From an uncultured Clostridia bacterium (GTDB lineage Bacteria; Bacillota; Clostridia; Christensenellales; Borkfalkiaceae), in contig CAKQQY010000008.1 of assembly GCA_934271245.1 (NCBI GenBank), positions 1 to 59,927 of the forward strand: a stretch of DNA of 59,927 nt, written 5' to 3'. Position numbers and translations under genes: made by a program. Of the stretch, positions 40,767-49,288 are shown one piece after another (positions within the stretch are counted from its first letter, which is position 1; the number at the start of each line of letters is the position of its first letter). The notes beneath the pieces are model-generated. The model searched no databases. It saw only the letters and a program-made list of their open reading frames with translations, and was not told the origin of the DNA.

Positions 40767-41717
40767 ATGAAACTCGATTTTGAAAACGTAAAAGAAATAA
40801 CCAAAGGTTCGCTGACGATAAAAGAAGGGGAAGACGGATATATTCATTTTGACAGATTTACTTCTTCGCAAATAGAATACTTCGAGAAGTTTTCCGATTT
40901 TATTTACCAAAGGTCGTTAAGCAACTGTTCGACCTTCTTCGAATTTAAAACGACGGCGGAAAGCGTATCGTTCGATTATTCTTTTTCGCACGTCTGCACG
41001 AAAGACTGCTTCGACGTTACCGAAAACGGTTTGCAGACGGGCTTTTACCAAATGGAAGACCTGGGCGACGAAGGCAACTTGAAAATCTCCCTTAAAAAGG
41101 GGGAAAAGACGGTAAGAATATGCTTTCCGATAGAATCGAGAGTCGCTGTTAAAAACGTCGCGATAGACGGCGAATATTTTCCGGTAAAAGAAAAACGTGA
41201 AAAAGTGTTGTGGTTGGGGGATTCCATTTCGCAGGGATACGGAACTTTCCGCCCGTCGCACGTTTACAGCAACGTGGTTTCAAAAGAACTCGGTTACGAT
41301 ATGCTGAATCAATCCATATCGGGATATATTTACGACGCGCCCTGCCTTGAAAAACTTTCGTTCGTCCCCGATAAAATAATCGTCGCGTTAGGCACTAACC
41401 ATTACGCCGCAGCGGACTTCGAAAAAAGAATTAAAGATTACTACGAAAAACTGCGTTTGATTTATCCCGATACTCCTATTTTGTCCATAACCCCGATATG
41501 GCGCGGAAACGTTATACAGGGCAAAGAAGAAGAGTTTGCGACTGCAGGCGAGAAAATCAGAAAATACGCGGAAGAAAAGGGCGTAACGGTGGTAGACGGA
41601 TTCGCGCTCGTTCCGCATATGAAAGAATATTACAGAGATTTGCTTCACCCTAACGCGTTCGGCTCGGAAATATACGCAAAAAATCTTATTAAAGCAATCA
41701 AAAACTTAAATTTCTGA
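40767..41717 (+). CDS. SGNH/GDSL hydrolase with N-terminal jelly roll (CE2-like layout)
   Basis: The 316-residue product has a beta-sandwich at about 1-140 and an SGNH esterase domain at 145-316. The nucleophile block is LWLGDSISQGYG (near 149-160), the Gly/Asn blocks are NQSISG (near 190) and ALGTNHYAA (near 210), and the catalytic DLLHPNAFG (near 294) carries Asp and His. A sandwich joined to SGNH is the plan of family CE2 carbohydrate deacetylases. It is cytoplasmic by sequence. It works with the upstream phosphatase only by transcript position. Confidence 0.83.
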   Translation: MKLDFENVKEITKGSLTIKEGEDGYIHFDRFTSSQIEYFEKFSDFIYQRSLSNCSTFFEFKTTAESVSFDYSFSHVCTKDCFDVTENGLQTGFYQMEDLGDEGNLKISLKKGEKTVRICFPIESRVAVKNVAIDGEYFPVKEKREKVLWLGDSISQGYGTFRPSHVYSNVVSKELGYDMLNQSISGYIYDAPCLEKLSFVPDKIIVALGTNHYAAADFEKRIKDYYEKLRLIYPDTPILSITPIWRGNVIQGKEEEFATAGEKIRKYAEEKGVTVVDGFALVPHMKEYYRDLLHPNAFGSEIYAKNLIKAIKNLNF

Positions 41718-41726
41718 AAAAACGAA

Positions 41727-41755
41727 AAAAAGACTTCTTAAACGGAAGTCTTTTT
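41727..41755 (+). terminator. Terminator of the phosphatase-esterase operon
   Basis: AAAAAGACTTC pairs with GAAGTCTTTTT around a 7-base loop. Confidence 0.85.
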
Positions 41756-41804
41756 AATTCGAAACGCGTTTGTTTTTAACGGCAGTTTATAAATTTATAT
41801 CGAT

Positions 41805-42752
41805 TTACACCGCGCCCGTGGTAAGTCTGTTTTCGATATAGCCTAACACGGTGGAACGGTATTTGTCATAATCTTTCGCTATGGAAAGACCGTGACCCGC
41901 CCCTTCGAAAAGGGAAAGCGATACCATTTCGGGGTTGGCGTTTTTAATTTCTTCGCTCATTTTATACGGAACGAAGCCGTCTTCCGTCCCGTGAATTATA
42001 AGCATAGGGATTTTGCAACGTTTCACCGCCGATACCGCCGACGTTTCGTTTAAGTTGAACTTGCCGTAAAGTTTTGCCCCGATAATGAAAAAGGGGTAAA
42101 CGAGTTTAGGGCTGAACTTTTTTTCTTTGGTTACTTTTAAAACTATGTCTTTGGGTGACGAAAAGGGGGAATCGGCGATTATTCCGATAACGTTTTTCGG
42201 CAGAACGAGCGACGACGCCATAATAACCGTTTCCGCGCCGAGCGATACTCCGAAGAGAATAATTTTCTTTTTGCCTTTATATTTGTCGTTTATATATCTT
42301 ATCCAGGTTAAAGCGTCGTAACGCTCTTTTATTCCGAAAGAAATGGTTTTGCCGTCGCTTTTACCGTGTCCGCGCTGATCGGGCATTAAAACTCCGTATC
42401 CGTTTTCGAGAAACATCTGCATTTCGCCGGATAAATCTCTTAAACCGCAACTTTTATAACCGTGGAAAGAAATTATTATGGGTTTGTCGTCGTCGCCGCG
42501 ATAAAATCTTGCGTACAACAAAAGATTGTCGACGGAGCGCGCGTATGCTTCGTCGTAACTTAGTTTGTCGGCAGTTTTCACCGACTCTAATATTACGTCT
42601 TTTAAATCCTGATATTGTTTCCCCGGGAGCAGGGTAAACGTTAAATCTGTTTTTTTCACGTCGTTATAGAACGCGCCCCTGTAACACACGAAACTCATCG
42701 CGAAAACGCCCGCGGTTAAAATCGCCGCAACCGTAAGTATGGTATAAATCAT
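41805..42752 (-). CDS. Membrane-anchored alpha/beta hydrolase
   Basis: The 315-residue product has one N-terminal membrane segment (1-22), then a serine hydrolase domain. It shows SFHGYKSCG near 95 (oxyanion His-Gly), LMPDQRGHGKSDG near 120, the nucleophile in GVSLGAET near 171, an Asp in HGTEDGFVP near 256 and the His in GAGHGLS near 285. This is the pattern of the YqkD / lysophospholipase-like group. The active domain should face outward, tethered to the membrane. Substrate is unknown. No ribosome site stronger than GG lies upstream. Confidence 0.8.
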   Translation of the reverse strand: MIYTILTVAAILTAGVFAMSFVCYRGAFYNDVKKTDLTFTLLPGKQYQDLKDVILESVKTADKLSYDEAYARSVDNLLLYARFYRGDDDKPIIISFHGYKSCGLRDLSGEMQMFLENGYGVLMPDQRGHGKSDGKTISFGIKERYDALTWIRYINDKYKGKKKIILFGVSLGAETVIMASSLVLPKNVIGIIADSPFSSPKDIVLKVTKEKKFSPKLVYPFFIIGAKLYGKFNLNETSAVSAVKRCKIPMLIIHGTEDGFVPYKMSEEIKNANPEMVSLSLFEGAGHGLSIAKDYDKYRSTVLGYIENRLTTGAV

Positions 42753-42814
42753 AAAACACCGCCTTTTTATTATACTTTTATTGCCTTTATGCGGTGATTT
42801 TAAACAATAAAAAA

Positions 42815-42843
42815 GCGATTACCGAAAAATCTTCGGAAATCGC
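42815..42843 (-). terminator. Terminator of the XRE-NUDIX operon
   Basis: A 12-bp stem with one mismatch, GCGATTxCCGAA, followed on the minus strand by a T run. Confidence 0.75.
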
Positions 42844-42848
42844 CGCTT

Positions 42849-43307
42849 TTATTTTTTTATGACTTCTTTTAATCCGGAATTTTCATAAATCAGGTGATAG
42901 TTTTGCCTTACGCCATTTTTTATGTCGGATAAAAACACCCTTAAATCTTCTATCACGCCGTAATTTTTTTCGTTTAATACCCAGTCGATATCCTTAAAAT
43001 CGACTATTCCTTCGGCGGTGGATAACGGAAAAGAAAAGGAAGAATTTATGTCGTCCTGCAATTCGCTTAAAGTCGCGTACCCGATTTCGTCGTCGTAATT
43101 CCAGGTAAATACCGATATGACTTTTGCGGAAGAAACTTTTATTCCGCTTTCTTCATAAATCTCTCTTACGGCGCATTGTTCGGGCGTTTCGCCCTTTTCT
43201 ATATGCCCGCCGACCGCGTTCCACATACCCATAAACGGGGGTTTGTTGCGGTTAATCATCAGTATTTTATTGCCTTTTTTAACAAAACATAAAGTTGCGC
43301 CCGGCAT
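42849..43307 (-). CDS. NUDIX hydrolase
   Basis: The 152-residue product has a complete Nudix box, GHIEKGETPEQCAVREIYEE with SGI (near 34-56), holding the REXXEE metal ligands. The beginning PGATLCFVKKGNKILMI is like MutT/8-oxo-dGTP-type and NUDIX DUF4743-like members. It hydrolyses a nucleoside diphosphate linked to a moiety I cannot identify. It starts 4 bases after the regulator gene upstream and shares its transcript. Confidence 0.87.
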   Translation of the reverse strand: MPGATLCFVKKGNKILMINRNKPPFMGMWNAVGGHIEKGETPEQCAVREIYEESGIKVSSAKVISVFTWNYDDEIGYATLSELQDDINSSFSFPLSTAEGIVDFKDIDWVLNEKNYGVIEDLRVFLSDIKNGVRQNYHLIYENSGLKEVIKK

Positions 43308-43311
43308 TTTT

Positions 43312-43920
43312 TCACCTGAACCTTTTATAATTTTTCTTTCTTACCACGGTAAGTAAAACGGTAATCGCTTCTATCGGCGCTCCGACTAAAAATATCTGCC
43401 AGAGCCCGTATCCCGATATGAGCAGTTGTAAGAATATGCACGTGAGAAAACACCACACGGTAAGCGATAAAAACAAAAGGTTAAACCATTTGTTGTTTTT
43501 ATGAATTTTATTGAATCTGTACGCCGCGAGAAAAAGGGGAATCCCGCACCAGACGAAAACGAGCCAGTATTTTACGCCTTTTATAACGTCAATCGAGATA
43601 TAAATTACCGTTGCAAGTAAAACTATGGCGATAACGGTCAGACAGAATCTCGCTATTCCGTTTATCGTTTCCGTTTTTTCGTAATCGACATCGAGTTTTG
43701 CGGCGGCGTTCTCGTTTACCATATCGTCAAGCGAAATTCCGTAAAAATCGGCTATTGCTTTTAAAGAAGCCACGTCGGGTACAGACGCGCCGTTTTCCCA
43801 GCGGCTTATCGCCTTATCCGAACAGCCTATTTTTTCGCCTAAATCGGACTGTTTAAGGTTAAATGCCTTTCTTAATTCCGTTAAGTTTTCGGCGATTATT
43901 TCTTCTACTTTTTTGCTCAT
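43312..43920 (-). CDS. XRE-family helix-turn-helix regulator with membrane segments
   Basis: The 202-residue product has an N-terminal HTH (1-60, with LKQSDLGEKIGCSDKAISRW) and then four or so hydrophobic segments from about 90 to 195. HTH proteins joined to a membrane domain are common in Bacillota, where they may sense membrane state. The promoter ends only 7 bases from the ATG, so the mRNA is probably leaderless and there is no ribosome site. The NUDIX gene follows in the same operon. Confidence 0.82.
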   Translation of the reverse strand: MSKKVEEIIAENLTELRKAFNLKQSDLGEKIGCSDKAISRWENGASVPDVASLKAIADFYGISLDDMVNENAAAKLDVDYEKTETINGIARFCLTVIAIVLLATVIYISIDVIKGVKYWLVFVWCGIPLFLAAYRFNKIHKNNKWFNLLFLSLTVWCFLTCIFLQLLISGYGLWQIFLVGAPIEAITVLLTVVRKKNYKRFR

Positions 43921-43927
43921 ACGAAAA

Positions 43928-43956
43928 ATTATAATACATTTTTATGTTTTAGTCAA
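43928..43956 (-). promoter_or_regulatory. Promoter of the XRE gene, leaderless geometry
   Basis: On the minus strand: TTGACT (43951-43956), 17-base spacer, TATAAT (43928-43933), then TTTTCGT and the ATG. Transcription should start at or next to the A of the start codon. Confidence 0.8.
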
Positions 43957-44016
43957 ACGACAGAAAATAAAAGGGATATTTATGGTCGTAAAAGGGAGGT
44001 GATTTCCGATTTTCTC

Positions 44017-44045
44017 TTTACAAATCGGGTTTCGGGTAGTATAAT
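44017..44045 (+). promoter_or_regulatory. Promoter of the nitroreductase-eda-kdgK operon
   Basis: TTTACA (44017-44022), 17-base spacer, TATAAT (44040-44045). It implies a leader of about 150 bases. Confidence 0.75.
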
Positions 44046-44059
44046 AACAATGTAAATTT

Positions 44060-44110
44060 TGTCTGAAAGCGTGGCAACGACGGTTACCGACAAAATTATA
44101 TTTTTTCTCG
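44060..44110 (+). promoter_or_regulatory. Structured leader with attenuator-like hairpin
   Basis: TTTTGTC pairs with GACAAAA; inside, GGCAAC nearly pairs with GTTACC. TTATATTTTTTC follows, which would suit a terminator. A second weaker CCG/CGG hairpin with a T run is at 44148-44176. No known riboswitch class is recognised. Confidence 0.4.
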
Positions 44111-44204
44111 TTTCAATTTTATAATGAAAACCGTAGAAGTTTTTGAACGCCGTATGCGGTTAGGTTTTTTATTTGTAAAGTTTAACGGTAAAAAGGAGTA
44201 AAAT

Positions 44205-44723
44205 ATGGATTTCGAAAAAATTTGTAAACAAAGATTTTCGGTAAGAAGTTTTTCGGACAGAAAACCCGACGAAAAAATTATAGAAAAGTTGTGCGGACTC
44301 GCAAGGCTTTCTCCGACGGCTAAAAACAATCAACCTTACGAATTGTACGTTATAAGCGGAGAAAAATCGCTGAAAAAACTCGAAACCGCCAAAGCGTGCA
44401 TTTACGGCGCGCCCGTCGCGATAGTCGTTTGTTCGGATAAAAAAAAGGCGTGGAGAAATCGTTACAGCGGTCAGGACAGCACGTTGCAAGACGTAGGCAT
44501 CGTTGCGACGACCCTTTTATACGGCGCGGAAGAATACGGACTTAACGGAATATATATCTGTAATTTCGATCCGCAAGCGACTAAAACCGAGTTTTCTATG
44601 GCGGAAAATCTTACGCCCGAATGTATTATCGCGGTAGGGTATAAAACGGACGACTGCGTTCCGTCCGAAAGACATTTCGAAAGAAGAGAATTAAAAGAAT
44701 TCGTGCATTACGAAAAGGACTGA
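44205..44723 (+). CDS. Nitroreductase family protein
   Basis: The 172-residue product has the FMN-binding RFSVRSFSDRK start (near 10-20), ARLSPTAKNNQPYELYVI (near 33-50), the QDSTLQDVGIVATTLL segment (near 90-105) and the C-terminal AVGYK. It is a short nitroreductase-fold flavoenzyme. It has a strong AAAGGAG site. The natural substrate is unknown; its place ahead of eda and kdgK does not reveal it. The spacing of 15 bases to eda suggests one operon. Confidence 0.84.
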   Translation: MDFEKICKQRFSVRSFSDRKPDEKIIEKLCGLARLSPTAKNNQPYELYVISGEKSLKKLETAKACIYGAPVAIVVCSDKKKAWRNRYSGQDSTLQDVGIVATTLLYGAEEYGLNGIYICNFDPQATKTEFSMAENLTPECIIAVGYKTDDCVPSERHFERRELKEFVHYEKD

Positions 44724-44738
44724 ATCAAGGAGTAAATT

Positions 44739-45317
44739 ATGACGAAAATTATACCGGTAGTGGTAATAAAGGACGTATGCGACACGGTAAAGACGCTGAA
44801 AGCGTTAAAAGACGGCGGAGTGAATTGCGCGGAAATATGTTTCCGCACCGACTGCGCCGAAGAAGCGATTAAAATCGGAGTAAAGGAATTCCCCGATATG
44901 GAAATAGGCGCAGGCACGGTAATTAACGCCGCTCAGTGCGAAACCGCGTTGAAAGCGGGCGCGAAGTTCATCGTTTCGCCGGGGTTTTCTTCGGCGGTAG
45001 CGAAAGTCTGTAAAGAAAACGGCGTCGCTTATTTCCCGGGGTGCGTAACTCCTACGGAGATTATGCAGGCGCTCGAAGAAGGTATAACCACGGTTAAATT
45101 TTTCCCCGCAAGCGTTTACGGCGGACTTAAAGCGTTAAAGGCGTTGTCTGCTCCGTTCCCGCAAATCAGGTTTATTCCTACCGGCGGAGTCGATTTATCC
45201 AACTTAAAAGAATTCGCCGAGTTCGATAAGGTTTACGGAATAGGCGGTTCGTTTATGATGAAAGGCGATATAACCGCCAACTGCAAAGAAATAAATAAAA
45301 TACTCAAAGGTGAATAA
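44739..45317 (+). CDS. eda: 2-dehydro-3-deoxyphosphogluconate aldolase
   Basis: The 192-residue product matches the KDPG/KHG aldolase family. It has RTDCAEEAI (near 36-44), GAGTVINAAQC near 58-68 with a conserved Glu nearby, FIVSPGFSS near 77-85, the Schiff-base Lys in TTVKFFPAS near 123-131, and PTGGVDLSNL near 148. It cleaves 2-keto-3-deoxy-6-phosphogluconate to pyruvate and glyceraldehyde 3-phosphate. The next gene is the matching kinase (stop 45317, start 45319), so together they complete the lower Entner-Doudoroff or hexuronate route. The length is slightly below the typical 200-215, but the key residues remain. Confidence 0.92.
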   Translation: MTKIIPVVVIKDVCDTVKTLKALKDGGVNCAEICFRTDCAEEAIKIGVKEFPDMEIGAGTVINAAQCETALKAGAKFIVSPGFSSAVAKVCKENGVAYFPGCVTPTEIMQALEEGITTVKFFPASVYGGLKALKALSAPFPQIRFIPTGGVDLSNLKEFAEFDKVYGIGGSFMMKGDITANCKEINKILKGE

Positions 45318-45318
45318 T

Positions 45319-46338
45319 ATGAAAGTGGTTACGTTCGGTGAAATTATGTTAAGGCTCGCTCCCGAAGGATATTTGAGATTCGTTCAGAGCGATAAGTTAG
45401 AAGCCACGTTCGGCGGCGCGGAAGCAAACGTTGCCGTTTCGTTATCGGAATTCGGAGTCCCCGCGACCTTCGTTACCAAACTTCCGTCGCACGAAATAGG
45501 GCAGGCTGCCGTAAACAGTATGAGAAAGTTCGGGGTGGATACTTCGGAAATAGTCCGCGGCGGCGACAGAGTGGGCATATACTATTGCGAAAAGGGCGCA
45601 AGCCAAAGACCGAGCAAGGTCGTTTACGACAGAGCGAATTCGTCGATCGCTACGGCTTCCGCTTCCGATTTCGACTGGGATAAAATATTAGACGGCGCCG
45701 AATGGTTCCATTTTACGGGAATTACCCCCGCATTGTCGGACGAAACGGCTGTTATCACCGAACAGGCGCTGAAAAAGGCGAAAGAAAAGGGTATAACCGT
45801 TTCCTGCGACCTTAATTTCCGCAAAAAGTTGTGGAGCAAAGAAAAAGCCGGCGCGGTTATGGATAAGCTTTGTAAATACGTCGATTACTGTATAGCGAAC
45901 GAAGAAGACGCGAAAGACGTTTTCGGCATAGAATCTTGCGGAAGCAATATCGAAGGAGGCAAACTTAACCGCGAAGGTTATATCGAAGTGGCGAAAAAAC
46001 TTACCGACAGATTCGATTTTAAAGGCGTTGCCATAACTCTTCGCGAGAGCATATCCGCAAACGATAATATATGGTCGGCTATGCTTTATACCGAAGGGGA
46101 AGCGAAGTTCTCCCGTAAATACGATATGCACATTGTAGACAGAGTGGGCGGCGGCGATTCTTTCGGCGCAGGGCTTATTTATTCGCTTATAAACGGCTAC
46201 AACGCTCAGGAAGCGGTGGAATTCGCGGTTGCGGCAAGTTGTCTTAAACACAGTATAGAGGGCGATTTCAACGCCGTAAGCGTGGAAGAGGTAAAAGCGC
46301 TCGTGAAGGGCGGCGGCTCGGGCAGAGTGCAGAGATAA
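45319..46338 (+). CDS. kdgK: 2-keto-3-deoxygluconate kinase, PfkB family
   Basis: ATG 45319 is preferred over GTG 45310 because AAAGGTG lies 6 bases before it. The 339-residue product has PfkB signatures: GGAEANVAVSLSEFG (near 34-48), SCDLNFRKKLWS (near 158-169), and the catalytic DRVGGGDSFGAGLIY (near 275-289) with its Asp base. The family member is called from its pairing with eda. It makes KDPG from KDG and ATP for the aldolase. A perfect 13-bp terminator follows. Confidence 0.9.
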   Translation: MKVVTFGEIMLRLAPEGYLRFVQSDKLEATFGGAEANVAVSLSEFGVPATFVTKLPSHEIGQAAVNSMRKFGVDTSEIVRGGDRVGIYYCEKGASQRPSKVVYDRANSSIATASASDFDWDKILDGAEWFHFTGITPALSDETAVITEQALKKAKEKGITVSCDLNFRKKLWSKEKAGAVMDKLCKYVDYCIANEEDAKDVFGIESCGSNIEGGKLNREGYIEVAKKLTDRFDFKGVAITLRESISANDNIWSAMLYTEGEAKFSRKYDMHIVDRVGGGDSFGAGLIYSLINGYNAQEAVEFAVAASCLKHSIEGDFNAVSVEEVKALVKGGGSGRVQR

Positions 46339-46364
46339 CTCGTAAAATTAAATTTATTATAGAT

Positions 46365-46393
46365 AGTCCCGCGGCGAATTTCGCCGCGGGACT
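46365..46393 (+). terminator. Terminator of the eda-kdgK operon
   Basis: AGTCCCGCGGCGA pairs with TCGCCGCGGGACT around ATT. Confidence 0.8.
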
Positions 46394-46485
46394 GTTGTTT
46401 AATCGTTAATTTTTTTTCGCCGCTCCGCCCGTTCCCTTTATTGCGGGATATAGCAGTGGGGAAAGGTTTTTTCGGTTTCGACAGG

Positions 46486-47646
46486 TTATTTTGCAAGTTC
46501 TTTTGCAAGCGCGTCGATCTGAGAAGCCGATTCGTCCGACAGAGCCGAAAGGATTTTAACGGTGTTTTCGGCGTAAGTAATGTCTTTTGAAGCGGATAAC
46601 ATATTTTTCATGCAGTTCGTAGCGACGGGCGCCCACGAACCGTTTTCGATAAACCCTACCGTTCTATTCTGATAATTTCTTTCGGTTAAATGGTCGATAA
46701 ACTCTTTCATTTTGGGGAAAACTCCGCCGTTATACGTCGTGGTGGCGAAAACCTGTTTTCCGTATCTGAAAGCGTCTTCCACGCATTCGTAAACATCTTC
46801 TCTCGCTAAATCGTTGAGAACGACTTTCGTTACGCCGTATCCGGTAAGTTTTTCTTTGAGAAGTTTTGCGGCTTTTTCGGTGTTACCGTAAACCGACGTG
46901 TAAGAAATAACCACGCCGTTATCTTCTACGCCGTAACCCGACCATATATCGTATAAATTAAGGTAATATCCCAAATTTTCGTTGAGAACGGGACCGTGCA
47001 GAGAGCAAATCGTTTTAATATCGAGATTTGCCGCCTTTTTCAAGACCGCCTGTACCTGAACGCCGAATTTTCCGACGATGCCGAAATAATATCTCCGCGC
47101 TTCGCACGCCCAACCTTCGGGGTCGGTAACGTCGTTCGCGCCGAATTTTCCGAACGCGTCTGCAGAAAACAAAACTTTTTCCGTTTCTTCGTAAGTCATA
47201 ATAACTTCCGGCCAATGAACCATAGGCGCGGCGATAAAATTAAGTTTGTGTTTGCCGAGCGAAAGGCTACCGCCGTTAGCGATTATCATTCTTCTTTCGG
47301 GGTAGTCGTTTTTATAGAAATTCGCCATCATCTTAAACGCCGCCGCGCTCGAAACGATTACCGCGTCGGGGTATTTTTCCATAAAAGCCGTAATGCTCGA
47401 AGAGTGGTCGGGTTCCATATGCTGAATTATAAGGTAAGCGGGGGAAACACCGTTTAACGCTTTTTCTACGTTATTCAGCCATTCGTTGGCGAAATCTTTT
47501 TCCACCGCGTCCATAACGGCGGGTTTTTCGTCTGATATAACGTAAGAATTGTAAGCCATTCCGAGCGGAACGGTAAACTGCCCTTCGAATAAATCGATTT
47601 TGTGATCGTTTACGCCTGCGTAAATTATATCGTTACTTATAAACAT
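46486..47646 (-). CDS. Flavodiiron protein, FprA type
   Basis: The 386-residue product has a beta-lactamase-like diiron domain with HMEPDHSSS near 78 (HxExDH), AAPMVHWPEVIMTYEE near 142 and LHGPVL near 222, then a flavodoxin domain (about 250-386) with SVYGNTEKAAKLL. This A-type flavoprotein reduces oxygen or nitric oxide in the cytoplasm of anaerobes and protects against oxidative stress. The expected length is about 400. A near-consensus promoter lies 96 bases upstream. Confidence 0.93.
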   Translation of the reverse strand: MFISNDIIYAGVNDHKIDLFEGQFTVPLGMAYNSYVISDEKPAVMDAVEKDFANEWLNNVEKALNGVSPAYLIIQHMEPDHSSSITAFMEKYPDAVIVSSAAAFKMMANFYKNDYPERRMIIANGGSLSLGKHKLNFIAAPMVHWPEVIMTYEETEKVLFSADAFGKFGANDVTDPEGWACEARRYYFGIVGKFGVQVQAVLKKAANLDIKTICSLHGPVLNENLGYYLNLYDIWSGYGVEDNGVVISYTSVYGNTEKAAKLLKEKLTGYGVTKVVLNDLAREDVYECVEDAFRYGKQVFATTTYNGGVFPKMKEFIDHLTERNYQNRTVGFIENGSWAPVATNCMKNMLSASKDITYAENTVKILSALSDESASQIDALAKELAK

Positions 47647-47741
47647 TTTTTATCTTCCTTTGCTTTTTTGTCGTCGGCATTCGGGAAAAACCGTTTTACC
47701 CGTCGGCGCATACCGTTTTTTACGGCAGACCCGTTAATTAC

Positions 47742-47770
47742 ATTATATTCGTTAAAGGACGAGTTGTCAA
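47742..47770 (-). promoter_or_regulatory. Promoter of the flavodiiron gene
   Basis: On the minus strand: TTGACA (47765-47770), 17-base spacer, TATAAT (47742-47747). This is a perfect consensus and suggests strong expression. Confidence 0.85.
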
Positions 47771-47806
47771 AAAAATGGAACGAAATAAACGAAATTCCGA
47801 TTATAA

Positions 47807-47837
47807 AAAACGAGCATTCGTAAACCATGCTCGTTTT
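47807..47837 (-). terminator. Terminator of the Gfo/Idh/MocA gene
   Basis: AAAACGAGCAT pairs with ATGCTCGTTTT. Confidence 0.75.
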
Positions 47838-47897
47838 AAATGTAAAAGATTGCGAAAAAACGTACGCTTTTATGTGATTAACAATTTATTCGGGAAA

Positions 47898-49148
47898 TCA
47901 GAGTTTTCTGACTTTTTCAGGCATACCGCCGTTGACACGCGACCTTTCCGCGGCAAAACCGAGCATATGACTTGACATGGATTGAGCAAGCGGCGTGACT
48001 TCGGTTACCGCTTTGGAATCGTATCCGTCGACGATATTCCGAATCATTCTTATATCTCCGCCGCCATGTCCGAAATTGTTGTCCGATTCTTTATTGAGAT
48101 CGATGATTTTGCTGCTTTTTCCGAATAACGTGCAATGAAGGGTGTTTTCGGACATCTGCCCGTAAATTTCGCCTTTTTCGCAATGGAGATGAATGTCTCT
48201 GCCGCCTTTTTCGCTGAACGCGGTCATAGTCAATTGCGCGGTTGCTCCGTTTTCATAAAGGACGTTTACGACCTGATGATCGACCGCGTCGTTATCGTTT
48301 TTGAACACGCATTTGCAGTAAGGCGACGCTTTAAGCGCCGCGGTAAGATTTTCATGTGTAAATTCCCGGTTGTACAAAATTACGTCCACGGGCCAGCCCG
48401 TTACGCCTTTTTTCAGTTTTAAATCCCAATAAATGAATTCGCAGTTATAAATACAATCTTTTGCCGCCGGACAATCGTAGCAGTTGTCACCGCTGTTTTC
48501 GGGAGCGTTTTTTCGGGTGAAATAATCGAGCGACCCCATCGAACTGACGGAGATACATTCGTTATCCATAAACCAATTCAAAAGGTCGAGGTCGTGACAG
48601 CATTTTGCAATAATCATCGGCGACGTTTCTTTTGTGTTATGCCAGTTTCCGCGAACGTAAGAGTGCGCCTGATGCCACCAACCGACGTTCTCGGTTAAAG
48701 ATATTGTCTGAATTTTGCCGTAATTGCCGGTTAGTAATTCTTCTTTGATAACGGAAAAGAAGGGAGCGTAACGTAAAACGTGGCAAACGGTCACCTTACG
48801 ATTTAACGAAATTGCTGTTTCATATATTTTTACGCAGTCCTCTTCGGTGCAGGCGATGGGTTTTTCCAGCAAAAGGTCGTAACCGCAATTAAGGGCGGCA
48901 AGCGCGTGTTTTACGTGCGATTCGTCGAGCGTGGAAACTACGCACAAATCGCCGAGTTTGCCGGCTTTAAAAAAATTCTCGTCGTTAGTATAATAACCGA
49001 CGTTTTCGCCTTCATGTTGCTTCTTACAAAGATCGATTCTGCTTTGTCTGGTTTCGCAAATTGCCGCAAGACGGGCATTTTCGGTTTTTTTGAATAATCC
49101 GTCGTAAAATTTTCCGCGCGAACCGTAACCTATAATAACGTATTTCAT
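47898..49148 (-). CDS. Gfo/Idh/MocA family oxidoreductase
   Basis: The 416-residue product has the Rossmann start VIIGYGSRGKFYDGL (near 4-18), LLEKPIACTEEDCV near 93 (conserved EKP) and HDLDLLNWFMDN near 187. A Cys cluster CYDCPAAKDCIYNCE sits at about 223-237; it is not usual for the family and may bind metal. It probably oxidises or reduces a sugar or polyol with NAD(P). It diverges from an AraC-type regulator gene (140 bases apart), a usual pairing for sugar use. The substrate is unknown. Confidence 0.88.
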   Translation of the reverse strand: MKYVIIGYGSRGKFYDGLFKKTENARLAAICETRQSRIDLCKKQHEGENVGYYTNDENFFKAGKLGDLCVVSTLDESHVKHALAALNCGYDLLLEKPIACTEEDCVKIYETAISLNRKVTVCHVLRYAPFFSVIKEELLTGNYGKIQTISLTENVGWWHQAHSYVRGNWHNTKETSPMIIAKCCHDLDLLNWFMDNECISVSSMGSLDYFTRKNAPENSGDNCYDCPAAKDCIYNCEFIYWDLKLKKGVTGWPVDVILYNREFTHENLTAALKASPYCKCVFKNDNDAVDHQVVNVLYENGATAQLTMTAFSEKGGRDIHLHCEKGEIYGQMSENTLHCTLFGKSSKIIDLNKESDNNFGHGGGDIRMIRNIVDGYDSKAVTEVTPLAQSMSSHMLGFAAERSRVNGGMPEKVRKL

Positions 49149-49288
49149 TCCATACCTCCGTTAAACTCTTGACTAACGTTCGTTGCTCGTATATAATATT
49201 ACAAAAAATTGCTGTTTGCAATAAATAAATTGCGTAAATCGTTTAATTTATTGCTTTACGGTTATAAAACGGGTTTAAGGGCGAAAGA

